A stretch of 64,000 nucleotides of DNA, taken from contig NZ_JALBGD010000005.1 in the NCBI RefSeq assembly GCF_023507705.1, positions 181,325 to 245,324 on the forward strand, written 5' to 3'. The notes under the pieces were generated by a model, which was not told the DNA's origin, did not search any database, and saw only the letters and a list, made by a program, of their open reading frames with translations. Positions 24,129 to 33,329 of this stretch are shown here, piece after piece (positions within the stretch are counted from its first letter, which is position 1; each line of letters opens with the position of its first letter). The position numbers and the translations under genes are program-made. Source of the DNA: Stappia sp. WLB 29 (GTDB taxonomy: Bacteria > Pseudomonadota > Alphaproteobacteria > Rhizobiales > Stappiaceae).

Positions 24129-25100
24129 TCACCGTGTCGGCGCCGCGTCCCGGCGGTCTTCCTGATAAATTTCCGACAGATCGTCGGGCAACTGCTCCAG
24201 CGGCGCACGATCCTCGCTGCCGACGGTTTCGGCCTCTTCCTGTTCCTGCGATTCCGGCTTGGCGCCGGGCAGCGGCGGGAGGCCGTTATCGCGCTGCTGG
24301 GCATTGGGATCCAGCAACGGCAGGTCGGGCGGCAGTTCCTCGTCCTCCTCCACCGGCTCGAGCGTGCCGTAGGCAGCAACGAGCACGGCGTCGAGATCCT
24401 CGAAGAAGTTGCGGATTCGATTGGCGTTGGCGCCAAGATCATGCGCGCCGAAGCGCGAGGCGGAGCGGATGTCGAGTTTGGCGCCGACCGGATCCGGCAG
24501 GATGCGCAAGGCGATGTCGTCGCGAAAGGCGAATACGAGCGAGGTTGCGACCGCCTGGAAGCGGGTCGGGTCGTCCGGCATGCCGGGCGGCAGTTCTGCG
24601 GTCACCGTCCAGCGGCTGCGCATGGCGACCTGAAGCGCTGCCCCGTGCAGATCGGCCGGTGGGATGCGAAAGCGCCGCGATACGAGGTCGGGATAGGCCG
24701 AGGCCTGCGATTCGCCGTTGGTGAAGGGGCGCCCGCTCGCCAGTTGCGGCGGGGTGTCCGTGTCCGTGCTTATGTCGGCGAGACGGGGATAGATCGCAAA
24801 GGCATAGAGCGCGACGAAGGCCGGCGAGAGCGCGATCAGCCCGTAGAGGAAACCGCGCACCGCCTTGGCCCAGCCATGGCCACCGCGCTGCCACAGCACC
24901 AGGCCGGCGGCCAGCGCCGAGCCGCAGGCCAGCGCGCCCAGCAACAGGCCGAGCGTCAGCAGCACAAGGAATTGCGGGGTCGTGACGATGTCGGCCCGGT
25001 GCACCAGCGCGGATATCACCAGCACGGGCAGGGCCAGCCGCCCGAACTGGAGACTTGCTGCCGCGAGCCGCGACCGGAAGGGGGGCAGGATCTTGCGCAT
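24129..25100 (-). CDS. DUF1499 domain membrane protein
   Basis: A 323-residue protein with three N-terminal membrane helices (about residues 21-35, 43-68 and 80-105). The soluble part (about 130-260) is a DUF1499 domain ending in [19 protein letters not shown]. The final 60 residues are an acidic, proline-rich, probably disordered tail ([19 protein letters not shown]). DUF1499 proteins are widespread in alphaproteobacteria and have no established role. The ATG at 25100 lies 91 bp downstream of the acyl-CoA ligase stop on the same strand. Confidence 0.85.
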   Translation of the reverse strand: MRKILPPFRSRLAAASLQFGRLALPVLVISALVHRADIVTTPQFLVLLTLGLLLGALACGSALAAGLVLWQRGGHGWAKAVRGFLYGLIALSPAFVALYAFAIYPRLADISTDTDTPPQLASGRPFTNGESQASAYPDLVSRRFRIPPADLHGAALQVAMRSRWTVTAELPPGMPDDPTRFQAVATSLVFAFRDDIALRILPDPVGAKLDIRSASRFGAHDLGANANRIRNFFEDLDAVLVAAYGTLEPVEEDEELPPDLPLLDPNAQQRDNGLPPLPGAKPESQEQEEAETVGSEDRAPLEQLPDDLSEIYQEDRRDAAPTR

Positions 25101-25191
25101 GCGGCGGGCGGAAACTTCCCTGTGACGTCGACCGCGTTTCGTTCCAACCGCTTACCACGGCCGGAGCCGAATGCGAACCGCCTTGCGTCGA

Positions 25192-26835
25192 TCAGCCCGT
25201 GTCGGCAAAGCGGAAGTCGGCAAACTGTTCGCGCAAGGCGGTCTTCTTGATCTTGCCCGTCGCCGTGTGCGGGATCTCGTCGACGAAGACCACGGCGTCC
25301 GGCATCCACCAATTGGCGATCCGTCCTTCCAGCACGTTGAGGATCGCCTTTTCAGAGGGCGTGCGCCCTTCCTTGGCGACCACCACCAGCAGCGGCCGCT
25401 CGTCCCACTTCGGGTGCGGTACGCCGATGACGGCGGCCTCCGCCACGTCCGGATGCAGCAGGGCGAGGTTCTCCAGATCGATGGTGGAGATCCACTCGCC
25501 GCCGGATTTGATCACGTCCTTCGCGCGGTCGGTGATCTGCATGTAGCCGAAGGCATCGATGTGGGCGACGTCGCCGGTGTCGAAGAACCTCTCGTCGTCG
25601 AGGATCGGCGTGTCCTCTTCCTTGAAATAGGTTCGTGCCACCGCCGGGCCGCGCACTTTCAGGCGGCCGAAGGTCTTGCCGTCCCAGGGTTGTTCCCTGC
25701 CTTCGTCGTCGGTGATCTTCATTTCCACGCCGAAAGGCGCAAAACCCTGCTTCTCCTGCAGGTCGAGCAGGGCTTCGCCCTCGAGATCCGCCACTTCCGG
25801 CCGGGTCGCGCAGACCGAGCCGAGCGGGCTCATCTCGGTCATGCCCCAGGCATGGCGCACCTGGACGTCGTAAATTTCCTCGAACGCCTTGGTGATCGCC
25901 CGCGGGCAGGCGGACCCGCCGATCACCACCCGCTCCAGATAAGGCAGGGTGCGCCCGCTCGCCTCCAGATGCTGCAGCAGCATCAGCCAGATGGTCGGCA
26001 CTGCGGCGGTCAGGGATACTTTTTCCGCGTCGAGCAGTTCCCATAGGGCCTCGCCGTCCATGCGCGGCCCCGGCATCACCAGGGCTGCGCCGGCCATCGG
26101 CGCGGAAAAGGCGAGCGACCAGCCATTTGCATGAAACAGCGGCACGACCGGCATGACGCGATCGCGGGAGGACAGCCCCAACATGTCGGGCGTTGCCGCG
26201 GTCAGGGCATGCAGCACGTTGGAGCGGTGCGAGTAGACGACGCCCTTCGGGTTTCCGGTCGTGCCGGACGTGTAGCACATGCCGGCCGCCGCATTCTCGT
26301 CGAGCTCTACCCAGGCGAAGTCCGCGTCGGTTTCGGCGAGCCACTCCTCGTAGGGAACGGCATCGAAGCCGGTCGCCGGCAGGTGCTCCTCGTCGGTAAG
26401 CACGATCACCTGCTCGATGGTGGTCAGGTGCGGCAGCACCTTCTCCACCAGCGGCAGGAAAGTCAGGTCGACCAGCAGGAACCGGTCCTCGGCGTGATTG
26501 ATGATCCAGATGATCTGGTCGGGAAACAGCCGCGGATTGACCGTATGGTAGACGGCGCCGATGCCCATCAGCCCATACCAGGCCTCCATGTGGCGCCAGG
26601 TGTTCCAGGCAAGCGTCGCCACGCGGTCGCCCTCGCGTATTCCGGCCTTCTGCAGCCGCTTGGCGAGTTGCAGCGAGCGCGTGCGCAATGTCCTGTAGGT
26701 GGTGCGGTGGATCGGTCCTTCGACCGATCGCGAGACGATTTCGCGGTCCGGGTGGTTGCGCGCGGCATGGTCGAGAATGCGGGTACAGGTCAGCGACCAG
26801 TCCTGCATCAGACCGCTCATCCTCGGCTCTGGCAT
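25192..26835 (-). CDS. Long-chain fatty acyl-CoA / 3-methylmercaptopropionyl-CoA ligase-type acyl-CoA synthetase
   Basis: A 547-residue adenylate-forming enzyme that activates a carboxylic acid with ATP and CoA. The start at 26835 has AGAGGAAACAG just upstream; further in-frame sequence is not needed. The AMP-binding motif [13 protein letters not shown] (about residues 185-197), [12 protein letters not shown], the [11 protein letters not shown] loop and the C-terminal GGEWIST and GKIKKT (catalytic lysine) are intact. Sequence style ([19 protein letters not shown]) fits the subfamily containing DmdB, a methylmercaptopropionate-CoA ligase of dimethylsulfoniopropionate breakdown, but medium- and long-chain ligases look the same at this level. 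Confidence 0.92.
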   Translation of the reverse strand: MPEPRMSGLMQDWSLTCTRILDHAARNHPDREIVSRSVEGPIHRTTYRTLRTRSLQLAKRLQKAGIREGDRVATLAWNTWRHMEAWYGLMGIGAVYHTVNPRLFPDQIIWIINHAEDRFLLVDLTFLPLVEKVLPHLTTIEQVIVLTDEEHLPATGFDAVPYEEWLAETDADFAWVELDENAAAGMCYTSGTTGNPKGVVYSHRSNVLHALTAATPDMLGLSSRDRVMPVVPLFHANGWSLAFSAPMAGAALVMPGPRMDGEALWELLDAEKVSLTAAVPTIWLMLLQHLEASGRTLPYLERVVIGGSACPRAITKAFEEIYDVQVRHAWGMTEMSPLGSVCATRPEVADLEGEALLDLQEKQGFAPFGVEMKITDDEGREQPWDGKTFGRLKVRGPAVARTYFKEEDTPILDDERFFDTGDVAHIDAFGYMQITDRAKDVIKSGGEWISTIDLENLALLHPDVAEAAVIGVPHPKWDERPLLVVVAKEGRTPSEKAILNVLEGRIANWWMPDAVVFVDEIPHTATGKIKKTALREQFADFRFADTG

Positions 26836-26930
26836 CTGTTTCCTCTCCGGCAAGTGCCTCTTGTAGCAAGGCTTTTCTTGCGGAGAAGCATAGCACCGGC
26901 CACCGGGGCCCTGTCCAGCGGCTGCCGCCG

Positions 26931-27647
26931 TCAGTCTCGGACGATCAGCGTCTCGATCCAGTCGATGGCGGCGCTCAAGGAGCCGGCGACATGATCCGCA
27001 TGCGGGGCGAGAACCTCGGCCCCGACGGTTCCGGTCGTGACCGCCAGCGTGCGGGTGCCGGCGGCCTGGCCGGCATGCATGTCGTGCAGGCTGTCGCCGA
27101 CCATCACCACTTCCTGCGGATCGAGGCCGAGGGCGGCACAAAAGCCCGAAACCATGCCGGGCGAAGGCTTTGCGCCGTGACCGCTGTCGAAGCCGATTAC
27201 TGCGGCAAAGCGCTGCGTCAGGCCGAGGGCGTCGAGTTGCGCCAGGGCGGAGGCTTCCGCGTCGTTGGTAGCGATGCCGAGCGCCAGTCCGTGGCCGGCG
27301 AGCCGGTCGAGCGCCGGTACCAGATCGTCGAACGGGGAGAGGTGCGGCAGGCTCATGGCACCGATGCGGGCATTGATGTCCTCGGCAAGCGCCTTGGGAT
27401 CGGACAGCCCGAGGATCTCGGCGAAGGCATCGGCGATGTCGTCGTTGGAGCCGGCGATGAGCACCGAGTCCGCCTCGAAGCGCACGGCCGCCAGGTCGAA
27501 GCCGGCGGCAGCCGCCAGCCGCTCTGCCTTCAGCCTGTCCCCTGCCGCAAGCTCGCTCATCAGGGTGTGGAACGTCGGCGCCCAGGTGTTCTGGAAGTCG
27601 ATCAGCGTGCCGTCTTTGTCGAACAGCACTGCGCGCACGGGTGTCAT
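26931..27647 (-). CDS. HAD family hydrolase, phosphoglycolate phosphatase-like (copy 2)
   Basis: A 238-residue HAD phosphatase with the full motif set: DKDGTL (nucleophile Asp11, Asp13), the motif II Thr in IATNDAEAS near residue 120, the lysine in GHGAKPSPGM and VMVGDSLHDM near residue 175. It starts two bases after the stop of a homologous HAD gene, to which it is similar over its whole length (shared SLHDMHA, GHG-KP and AVTTG-). A tandem duplication is the simplest origin. Substrate is unknown; related proteins act on phosphoglycolate or sugar phosphates. Confidence 0.9.
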   Translation of the reverse strand: MTPVRAVLFDKDGTLIDFQNTWAPTFHTLMSELAAGDRLKAERLAAAAGFDLAAVRFEADSVLIAGSNDDIADAFAEILGLSDPKALAEDINARIGAMSLPHLSPFDDLVPALDRLAGHGLALGIATNDAEASALAQLDALGLTQRFAAVIGFDSGHGAKPSPGMVSGFCAALGLDPQEVVMVGDSLHDMHAGQAAGTRTLAVTTGTVGAEVLAPHADHVAGSLSAAIDWIETLIVRD

Positions 27648-27649
27648 CG

Positions 27650-28357
27650 TCAGGCTGCCTTGCCGAGCGCCACGGGCAGCAACTCGGACATGCGCTCGAT
27701 CACCAGATCCGCCTCTCCGACGAGCCGCTCGCGCGGGATCGCGCCGGTGGTCACCGCAATGCGCATCATGCCGGCGGCCTTTGCCGCATGCATGTCGTGC
27801 AGGCTGTCGCCGACCATGGCGATCTCGCCCGGCTCGAGGCCGACGTGGCGGGCAAAGGCGAGAAGCTGGCCGGGCTCGGGCTTGGACCCGTGGCCGCTGT
27901 CGTAGCCGGCAAGAAAGCCGAAGGCCTCGCCGAGGCCGAGGGCCTGCATCTGCTTGCGCGCGGAGGCCTCGGTTCCGTTGGTGGCGATGCCGAGCGGCAT
28001 CCCGTTGAGATTCAGCGCGGTCAGCGTATCCACCACACTGTCGAACGGGGTGACCGTGCGGTCGCAATGCTCCAGCAGGATCGTCTCGATGCGCTCCAGC
28101 ATCGCCTGCGGGTCCGGCTCGCCGATCACCTCTGCCCAGCCGGCCGAATAGTCCTTCGGCGACTGCACCTTGAGGATCGAGGGCCCGGTGAACCGCGCGG
28201 CGGCGACATCGAACATGGCGAGTTCCTGCAGCGTGGCCAGAAGCGTTTCGTCACCACGCGCCAGGTCCTTGAGCACCAGCGCGATGGCGGGGCCCCAGGT
28301 GCTGTCGAAGTCGGTCAGGGTTCCGTCGCGGTCGAACAATACGGCCTTGATGCGCAT
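27650..28357 (-). CDS. HAD family hydrolase, phosphoglycolate phosphatase-like (copy 1)
   Basis: A 235-residue HAD phosphatase with DRDGTL (nucleophile Asp10), ATNGTEAS (motif II), GHGSKPEPGQ (lysine) and MVGDSLHDMHA (acidic motif IV). It lies immediately upstream of a paralogue, with two bases between stop and start, so translation is probably coupled. The two differ most in the cap domain (about residues 20-95), where substrate choice is made, so they may act on different phosphates. The ATG at 28357 opens the conserved strand directly. Confidence 0.9.
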   Translation of the reverse strand: MRIKAVLFDRDGTLTDFDSTWGPAIALVLKDLARGDETLLATLQELAMFDVAAARFTGPSILKVQSPKDYSAGWAEVIGEPDPQAMLERIETILLEHCDRTVTPFDSVVDTLTALNLNGMPLGIATNGTEASARKQMQALGLGEAFGFLAGYDSGHGSKPEPGQLLAFARHVGLEPGEIAMVGDSLHDMHAAKAAGMMRIAVTTGAIPRERLVGEADLVIERMSELLPVALGKAA

Positions 28358-28476
28358 TCAGGTCTCGTTCGGTGGGAGATGTCGGACGGGCCCTGGCCCG
28401 CGTTTCGCCGTCACATGCCATGTTCCCCGTCGCCCGTCAAAGGCGATGGAGCGTGGAAAGGAGTTCGGGCCGCCGG

Positions 28477-29397
28477 TCAGGTCAGTTCCAGCCGGCTTGC
28501 CAGCGTCAGCGTCCGGCTTTCGCGGGGGACAATGCCGACCAGCCCGCGTTCGATCAGCCATTCGACCTGTGCCAGCACCGACAGCGCTGCTGCCCCGTGC
28601 AGCGAACGGTCGACATCGGCGTAGATCGTGGCCACCATCTCCGGGATCGTCCGGTCCCCGGCGGTGAGCCGGTCGAGGATCGCTTTCTCTCGCGCCTGCC
28701 GGTGCGCGACGAGACCGGCCACATACTCCGCCGGAGCCGTGACCGCTCCGCCATGGCCGGGCAGGTAGCTGGCATCATCGCGCTGCGACAGTCGTGCCAG
28801 CGAGGCCATGTAGGCGCTCATCGAGCCATCCGGCGGGGCGACGATCGAGGTCGACCACGCCATGACATGGTCGGCGGAAAAGAGCACGCGGCCCTCGTCC
28901 AGAGCGAAGGCAAGGTGATTGGCGGTATGTCCGGGTGTTTCCACTGCGGTGAGGGAGAGGCCGTCGACGCTCACGCTGTCGCCGCCATGCAATTCGCGGT
29001 CGGGCGTGTAGTCGGTGTCGGCGCTGGCATCCAGCGGGTTGGTCTCACCCGGCAGCAGAGCGCGTGCCGCCCGGTGCGGACCGCAGCCGACCAGCGGTGC
29101 GCCGGTCATCTCCTTGAGCAGCCGGGCGCCCGGCGAGTGGTCCACATGGGTGTGGGACACGAGGATCGTCGAGATGCGGCCCGCGCCGGCCGCGGCCACG
29201 AGCGCCCGCACGTGTTCGGGATCGGCGGGGCCCGGGTCGAGCACCGCCACCTCGTCGCGGCCGATCAGGTAGCTGTTCGTGCCGTGCCAGGTGAAGGGAC
29301 CGCGATTGGGGGCCGTGAGGCGGCGTACCGCTGCTGAAATCTCGACCACCTCGCCGTGGCGCGGGTCGAAATCCCGATCATGTCGCAGGGAAACCAT
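28477..29397 (-). CDS. MBL-fold metallo-hydrolase, LACTB2-like
   Basis: A 306-residue metallo-beta-lactamase fold protein. Metal-binding motifs are visible: SHTHVDHSPGARLL near residue 82, the His in ETPGHTANHLAF near residue 150, SADHVMAW and LPGHGG. The HGTNSYLIG segment near residue 40 and the C-terminal winged helix (after about residue 235) match LACTB2-like hydrolases; some of that group are RNases, others thioesterases. The ATG at 29397 is preferred; the in-frame ATG at 29460 adds 21 basic residues without similarity. Confidence 0.88.
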   Translation of the reverse strand: MVSLRHDRDFDPRHGEVVEISAAVRRLTAPNRGPFTWHGTNSYLIGRDEVAVLDPGPADPEHVRALVAAAGAGRISTILVSHTHVDHSPGARLLKEMTGAPLVGCGPHRAARALLPGETNPLDASADTDYTPDRELHGGDSVSVDGLSLTAVETPGHTANHLAFALDEGRVLFSADHVMAWSTSIVAPPDGSMSAYMASLARLSQRDDASYLPGHGGAVTAPAEYVAGLVAHRQAREKAILDRLTAGDRTIPEMVATIYADVDRSLHGAAALSVLAQVEWLIERGLVGIVPRESRTLTLASRLELT

Positions 29398-29743
29398 AGC
29401 TTTTGGGGGTCCGTTTCTGTTTTTCGCCTTTGCCCTTCGGGAAAAAGTCGGGCCTGGCAAGTGAGCGGGGAGCTCGTCGATTGCTTCGCAGCCGGCTAAT
29501 CTTTCGGTTGAAAGATCATTTCTGCACCCATAACGTCAGTCTCGCATGCGAGGGGCGGTGTTGCTGGACAGTGCCGCGCGAGGAGTCCGTCGTGCTCCGG
29601 TCGCGCCGGCTGGTTCGCCAATGTCACACCCTTCCGTGTCACACTAACGTTGTCAAACTGACCTATGGCCGAGCAAGCGATGCGGGGAGGAGACCCGCCA
29701 TTCCGTCGCCGCTCGCAAGACCAATGAAACGGAGAGGTCCGAC
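29398..29743. promoter_or_regulatory. Control region of the polyamine-type ABC operon
   Basis: A 346-bp gap between divergent genes, with no protein gene. It contains a perfect inverted repeat ATCTTTC-GGTT-GAAAGAT (29499-29516) and three direct repeats TGTCACAC (29622), TGTCACAC (29637) and TGTCAAAC (29651) spaced 15 and 14 bp. The repeats lie about 90-120 bp before the binding-protein start, where a promoter or activator array would be. CGGAGAGG supplies the ribosome site at about 29730. No regulator is encoded nearby. Confidence 0.5.
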
Positions 29744-30862
29744 ATGTCCATTTCCCGCCGTTCGGTGCTCAAGGGCTCCGCAGCTGCCTCGACCCTGCTT
29801 GCCGCCCCGGCCCTTTTGAAGGCCGGCGACGCACTGGCCTCGTCCGGCCAGGTCAACGTCTTCGCCTGGGGCGACTATATCCAGCAGAACATGATCGACA
29901 AGTTCGAGGGCGACACCGGCATCAAGGTGAACCTGTCGACCTACGGCTCCAACGACGAGGCCGAGCAGAAACTGCGTGCCGCCGGCGGCAAGGGCTTCGA
30001 CGTGATCTTCCCGTCGATCACCAACGGCAACAACTACTATCCGGACGGCCTGCTGCAGCCGGTCGACGAGAGCAAGCTCGCCCTCGACAAGCTGATCCCG
30101 TCCATGCTGCGCGACAGCGTCCAGCTGGGCGGCACCTATCGCGGCAAGCGTATGCTGCTGCCGTTCAACTGGGGCACCGAGGCGATCACCCTCGACAGCA
30201 GCCAGTTCAACGCCGATGACGTCTCCTACGGCACCATGTGGTCGCCGGAAGCTGCCGGCAAGGCCGCCTTCCGCCAGAAGTCGGTGATTATGGGCGTCGG
30301 CCTCTATCTGGACGCCACCGGCGAGGTGAAGTCCAACCGCATGCTCGACGTCTACAAGACCGAGGAAGACGCCCGCCGCGTGTGGGACGCCTGCGCCAAG
30401 TTCATCATCGACCGCAAGGCCAACATCGCCGCGTTCTGGAACAATGCGACCGAGGCCACCAATGCGTTCAAGCAGGCCGGCGCGACCATCGGCCAGACCT
30501 GGGACACCACCGGTCTCCTGCTGAACCGCGAAGACGCCAAGTGGAAGTACCGCATGCCCAAGGAAGGCGGCATCACCTGGATGGACTCTATGGGCATTCC
30601 GTCGGGCTCCGAGAATCTGGAGCAGGCCTACGCCTTCCTCAACGCCATGCTGGACCCGCAGATGGCCGGCATGCTGGCGATGAACACCGGCTACAACTCG
30701 GCCGTTGCCGGCGCCGCCGAATACGCGGGCGACAACTACAAGGCCCAGTTCGCCGACGTCTACAATGCCGAGAACCTCGCCAACCTGTGGTGGTGGCAGG
30801 CCGACACGCCGTGGTTCGCCACGCTGCGTGAGGAGTATGTGGACAAGATCACCAACGCCTGA
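29744..30862 (+). CDS. Spermidine/putrescine-type ABC transporter substrate-binding protein (PotD-like)
   Basis: A 372-residue periplasmic binding protein. The N-terminus has a Tat signal SRRSVLKGSAAAS at residues 4-16 with a hydrophobic core, unusual among PotD homologues that use Sec. The mature sequence (VFAWGDYIQQNMIDKFE, GFDVIFPS, WDTTGLLLNRED) fits the PotD/PotF group that captures polyamines or related cations. It is followed by a perfect intrinsic terminator and then by ATPase and two permease genes. Actual ligand cannot be told from the sequence. Confidence 0.93.
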   Translation: MSISRRSVLKGSAAASTLLAAPALLKAGDALASSGQVNVFAWGDYIQQNMIDKFEGDTGIKVNLSTYGSNDEAEQKLRAAGGKGFDVIFPSITNGNNYYPDGLLQPVDESKLALDKLIPSMLRDSVQLGGTYRGKRMLLPFNWGTEAITLDSSQFNADDVSYGTMWSPEAAGKAAFRQKSVIMGVGLYLDATGEVKSNRMLDVYKTEEDARRVWDACAKFIIDRKANIAAFWNNATEATNAFKQAGATIGQTWDTTGLLLNREDAKWKYRMPKEGGITWMDSMGIPSGSENLEQAYAFLNAMLDPQMAGMLAMNTGYNSAVAGAAEYAGDNYKAQFADVYNAENLANLWWWQADTPWFATLREEYVDKITNA

Positions 30863-30877
30863 GGCGTTTGAACCTCG

Positions 30878-30911
30878 CGGATCGCGGCCCTTTGCCGCGA
30901 TCCGCTTTTTG
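30878..30911 (+). terminator. Rho-independent terminator between binding-protein and ATPase genes
   Basis: A perfect 11-bp stem GCGGATCGCGG/CCGCGATCCGC (30878-30888 with 30896-30906), a seven-base loop and TTTTT (30907-30911). It lies 15 bases after the binding-protein stop, inside the operon. It should let only part of transcription reach the ATPase and permease genes. Confidence 0.85.
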
Positions 30912-30961
30912 CTTCCGGTCGCGTGCTTTCGGGGCCGGGCCACGTGCCAGACGAGGGGCCA

Positions 30962-32059
30962 ATGCACGGACAAGACGTCGTTCTCGACGGGGTGTCGATG
31001 CGCTTCGGCGATTTCACTGCCGTTCAACCGACCGACCTGACGATCAATGCCGGGGAGTTCTTCTCCATTCTCGGGCCTTCGGGCTGCGGCAAGACCACGA
31101 TCCTGCGGATGATCTCCGGGTTCCTCGACCCGACCGCCGGCGATGTGCGCATCGGCGGTGCCAGCATGGCCGGCATCCGCCCCAATGCCCGCCCGACGGC
31201 ACTGATCTTCCAGAACCTCGCGCTCTTTCCCCTCATGAGCGTGTGGGAAAACGTTGCCTTCGGCCTCGAGGCACGGGGCGTGCCGAAGAAGGTGCGTCGC
31301 GAGCGGGCCGAAGAGCTTTTGGCCATGGTCGCGCTGACCGGCCAGGGCGAGAAGAAGCCGACCGAGCTGTCCGGCGGCCAGCGCCAGCGCGTCGCCATCG
31401 CCAGGGCGCTTGCGGTCGAGCCGGCCGTGCTGTTGCTCGACGAGCCGCTCTCCGCCCTCGATCTCAAGCTTCGCCAGCACATGCGCAGCGAGTTGAAGGA
31501 CTTGCAGCGCAAGACCGGCGTCACCTTCATCTACATCACTCATGATCAAGGCGAGGCCCTGACCATGTCCGACCGCGTGGCGGTGATGAACCGCGGCGTC
31601 GTCGAGCAGGTCGCTTCCTCCGACGAGATCTACAACCAGCCGGCAACACCCTTCGTCGCCAGCTTCGTCGGCGAGCAGAACGTCTTCCGCGGCCGCCTTG
31701 CCGGGGTCGACGGCGAGGTTGCGCGCGTCGACACACCACAGGGCGAGATGCTTGCCCATCTGCGCGGTAAGGCCGGCGTCGGCGACGAGGTCATGATCTT
31801 CGTGCGTCCCGAGCGCATGGGGCTCGGCGCGAACGGCGCCGGTAGCGAGCCGCGCAACCGCCTGCGCGCCACCATCGAGCGCCGCGACCTGGAAGGGCCT
31901 TTCGTGAACCTGCATTGCCGGGCCGGCGATACGTCGGTGACGGTTCATCTGCCGAATTCGGGCGATGCGGCCTCTTCGCTTGCCTCCGGCGAGACGGATC
32001 TGGGCTTCCGGCCCACCGATGCCATCGTCATGGCGGTCGGGGAGCTCGCCCGTGAATAG
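30962..32059 (+). CDS. Spermidine/putrescine-type ABC transporter ATP-binding protein (PotA-like)
   Basis: A 365-residue ATPase. The ATG at 30962 has GAGGGG just upstream. Walker A is GPSGCGKTT (about residues 37-45), signature motif LSGGQRQRVAIARAL (about 135-149), Walker B LLLDEPLSALD and the switch His in YITHDQ. A C-terminal TOBE domain (about 275-360) is typical of the PotA/UgpC group and may sense substrate or regulators. Its stop overlaps the GTG start of the permease gene by eight bases. Confidence 0.95.
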   Translation: MHGQDVVLDGVSMRFGDFTAVQPTDLTINAGEFFSILGPSGCGKTTILRMISGFLDPTAGDVRIGGASMAGIRPNARPTALIFQNLALFPLMSVWENVAFGLEARGVPKKVRRERAEELLAMVALTGQGEKKPTELSGGQRQRVAIARALAVEPAVLLLDEPLSALDLKLRQHMRSELKDLQRKTGVTFIYITHDQGEALTMSDRVAVMNRGVVEQVASSDEIYNQPATPFVASFVGEQNVFRGRLAGVDGEVARVDTPQGEMLAHLRGKAGVGDEVMIFVRPERMGLGANGAGSEPRNRLRATIERRDLEGPFVNLHCRAGDTSVTVHLPNSGDAASSLASGETDLGFRPTDAIVMAVGELARE

Positions 32060-33329
32060 CCTGGTCAAGAGCTACGGCAAGGGCCTGACCGCAGTCTTCC
32101 TGGCCCTGACCGCCGTGTGGATTGCCGTGCTGATCGTGCTGCCCCAGGCGCGCATGATCGAGCGTGCCTTCACCTATGTCGACCGTTCGGGCGATGCGGC
32201 GACCCTGTCGCTCGAGATCGACCGCGCCTATACCCGCGTCTTCGACATCGACACGGACCTGCGGGACCTGAACGGCCAGCTTGCGGCCGGGCAGGCGGGC
32301 GATGAAGCCTCCTCCGGCGGCTTGCCGACACCCTCGCTTACACCATCGCCGTCACTGGTTCCTTCGCCGTCCCCGGTCCCCTCGTTGCCAAGCCCCTCGC
32401 TCTCTGCGCCATCGCCCGCGACGCCCGCGCCGGGCGTTGCCCCGAGCCCCTTCGCCTCGCCGCAGGAAACCTTGCCGCGCGAGGAGATCGAGGCCCGTAT
32501 CGCCGCGCTGGAGGAGGAGAAAGCCGGTCTTCAGGCCCGCATCGCCGAACTGGAGGTGCAGGAGGCCGAGTTGACCTCGACCGCCGGCACCAGCGAGAGC
32601 TATTCGGCGAAGAACTTCACCAACATGAGCGAGCTGCACTTCCGCATCTTTCTCTCGACCATCGTCTATGCGCTCTGCGTGACGCTGTTGTCCTTCGTCG
32701 TGTGCTACCCGGTCGCCTATGCCGCCGCCACGGCCAGGAGCGCCAACAAGGTGGCGCTGATGATGCTCGGTCTCGTGATCCCCTATGCGATCAACGAGCT
32801 GCTGCGCATCTTTTCCTGGGTGATGATCCTGGAGAAGCAGGGCATCCTCAACGGGGTCCTCGACCTCATGGGCCTGATCGATATGCAGGCGGGCGAGGGC
32901 ATGCGCTTCGTCGCGTCCAACGGTGCTGTGTTCACCGTGATGGTCTATGCGTACGTGCTCTTCATGGTGTTCCCGATCTACAACACCATCGAAACGCTGG
33001 ACAAGAACCAGATCGAGGCGGCGCGCGACCTCGGCAGTTCCACCTGGCGCATCCATTGGCGCGTGGTGCTGCCCCATGCCAAGCCCGGCATCGCCGTCGG
33101 CGCGATCATGACCTTCATGCTGTCCGCAGGGTCCATCGCCGTGCCGGAGATCGTCGGCCGCGGCCTGCATCCCGACTGGTTCGCGCAAGTGATCTATCGC
33201 CGCTTCTTCGAGGCGGGCTCGTGGAACGAGGGTGCGGCCTATTCGCTGGCGCTGCTTGTGGCCTGCATCATGTTCATCCTCATCAACATGGCCGTCTTCC
33301 GCGTCGGCATCAGGGACATCGCGAAATGA
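32052..33329 (+). CDS. Spermidine/putrescine-type ABC permease (PotB-like) with Pro/Ser-rich periplasmic insertion
   Basis: A 425-residue permease, over 120 longer than typical PotB. Membrane helix 1 covers about residues 12-31. Next comes a periplasmic stretch not found in PotB: residues 86-139 are almost pure Pro, Ser, Ala, Leu and Val with SPSP-type repeats, followed by a charged predicted coiled coil (about 141-175). Helices 2-6 start at about residue 198 and contain the EAA loop EAARDLGSSTWRIHWRVVLP. The GTG at 32052 overlaps the ATPase stop by eight bases; the stop overlaps the next start as ATGA. The frame is continuous, so this is not an assembly join. Confidence 0.92.
   Translation: MNSLVKSYGKGLTAVFLALTAVWIAVLIVLPQARMIERAFTYVDRSGDAATLSLEIDRAYTRVFDIDTDLRDLNGQLAAGQAGDEASSGGLPTPSLTPSPSLVPSPSPVPSLPSPSLSAPSPATPAPGVAPSPFASPQETLPREEIEARIAALEEEKAGLQARIAELEVQEAELTSTAGTSESYSAKNFTNMSELHFRIFLSTIVYALCVTLLSFVVCYPVAYAAATARSANKVALMMLGLVIPYAINELLRIFSWVMILEKQGILNGVLDLMGLIDMQAGEGMRFVASNGAVFTVMVYAYVLFMVFPIYNTIETLDKNQIEAARDLGSSTWRIHWRVVLPHAKPGIAVGAIMTFMLSAGSIAVPEIVGRGLHPDWFAQVIYRRFFEAGSWNEGAAYSLALLVACIMFILINMAVFRVGIRDIAK

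Noticed and set aside
29663-32068. An 801-codon open frame on the minus strand across the polyamine-type ABC genes
   Set aside because: It runs opposite intact genes with complete Walker and binding-protein motifs; the translation is compositionally biased and lacks domains.
32307-32468. Suspected frameshift or sequencing artefact in the PotB-type permease
   Set aside because: The frame is open and keeps the codon bias of its neighbours before, within and after the Pro/Ser segment, and normal permease sequence resumes, so a true insertion is more likely.
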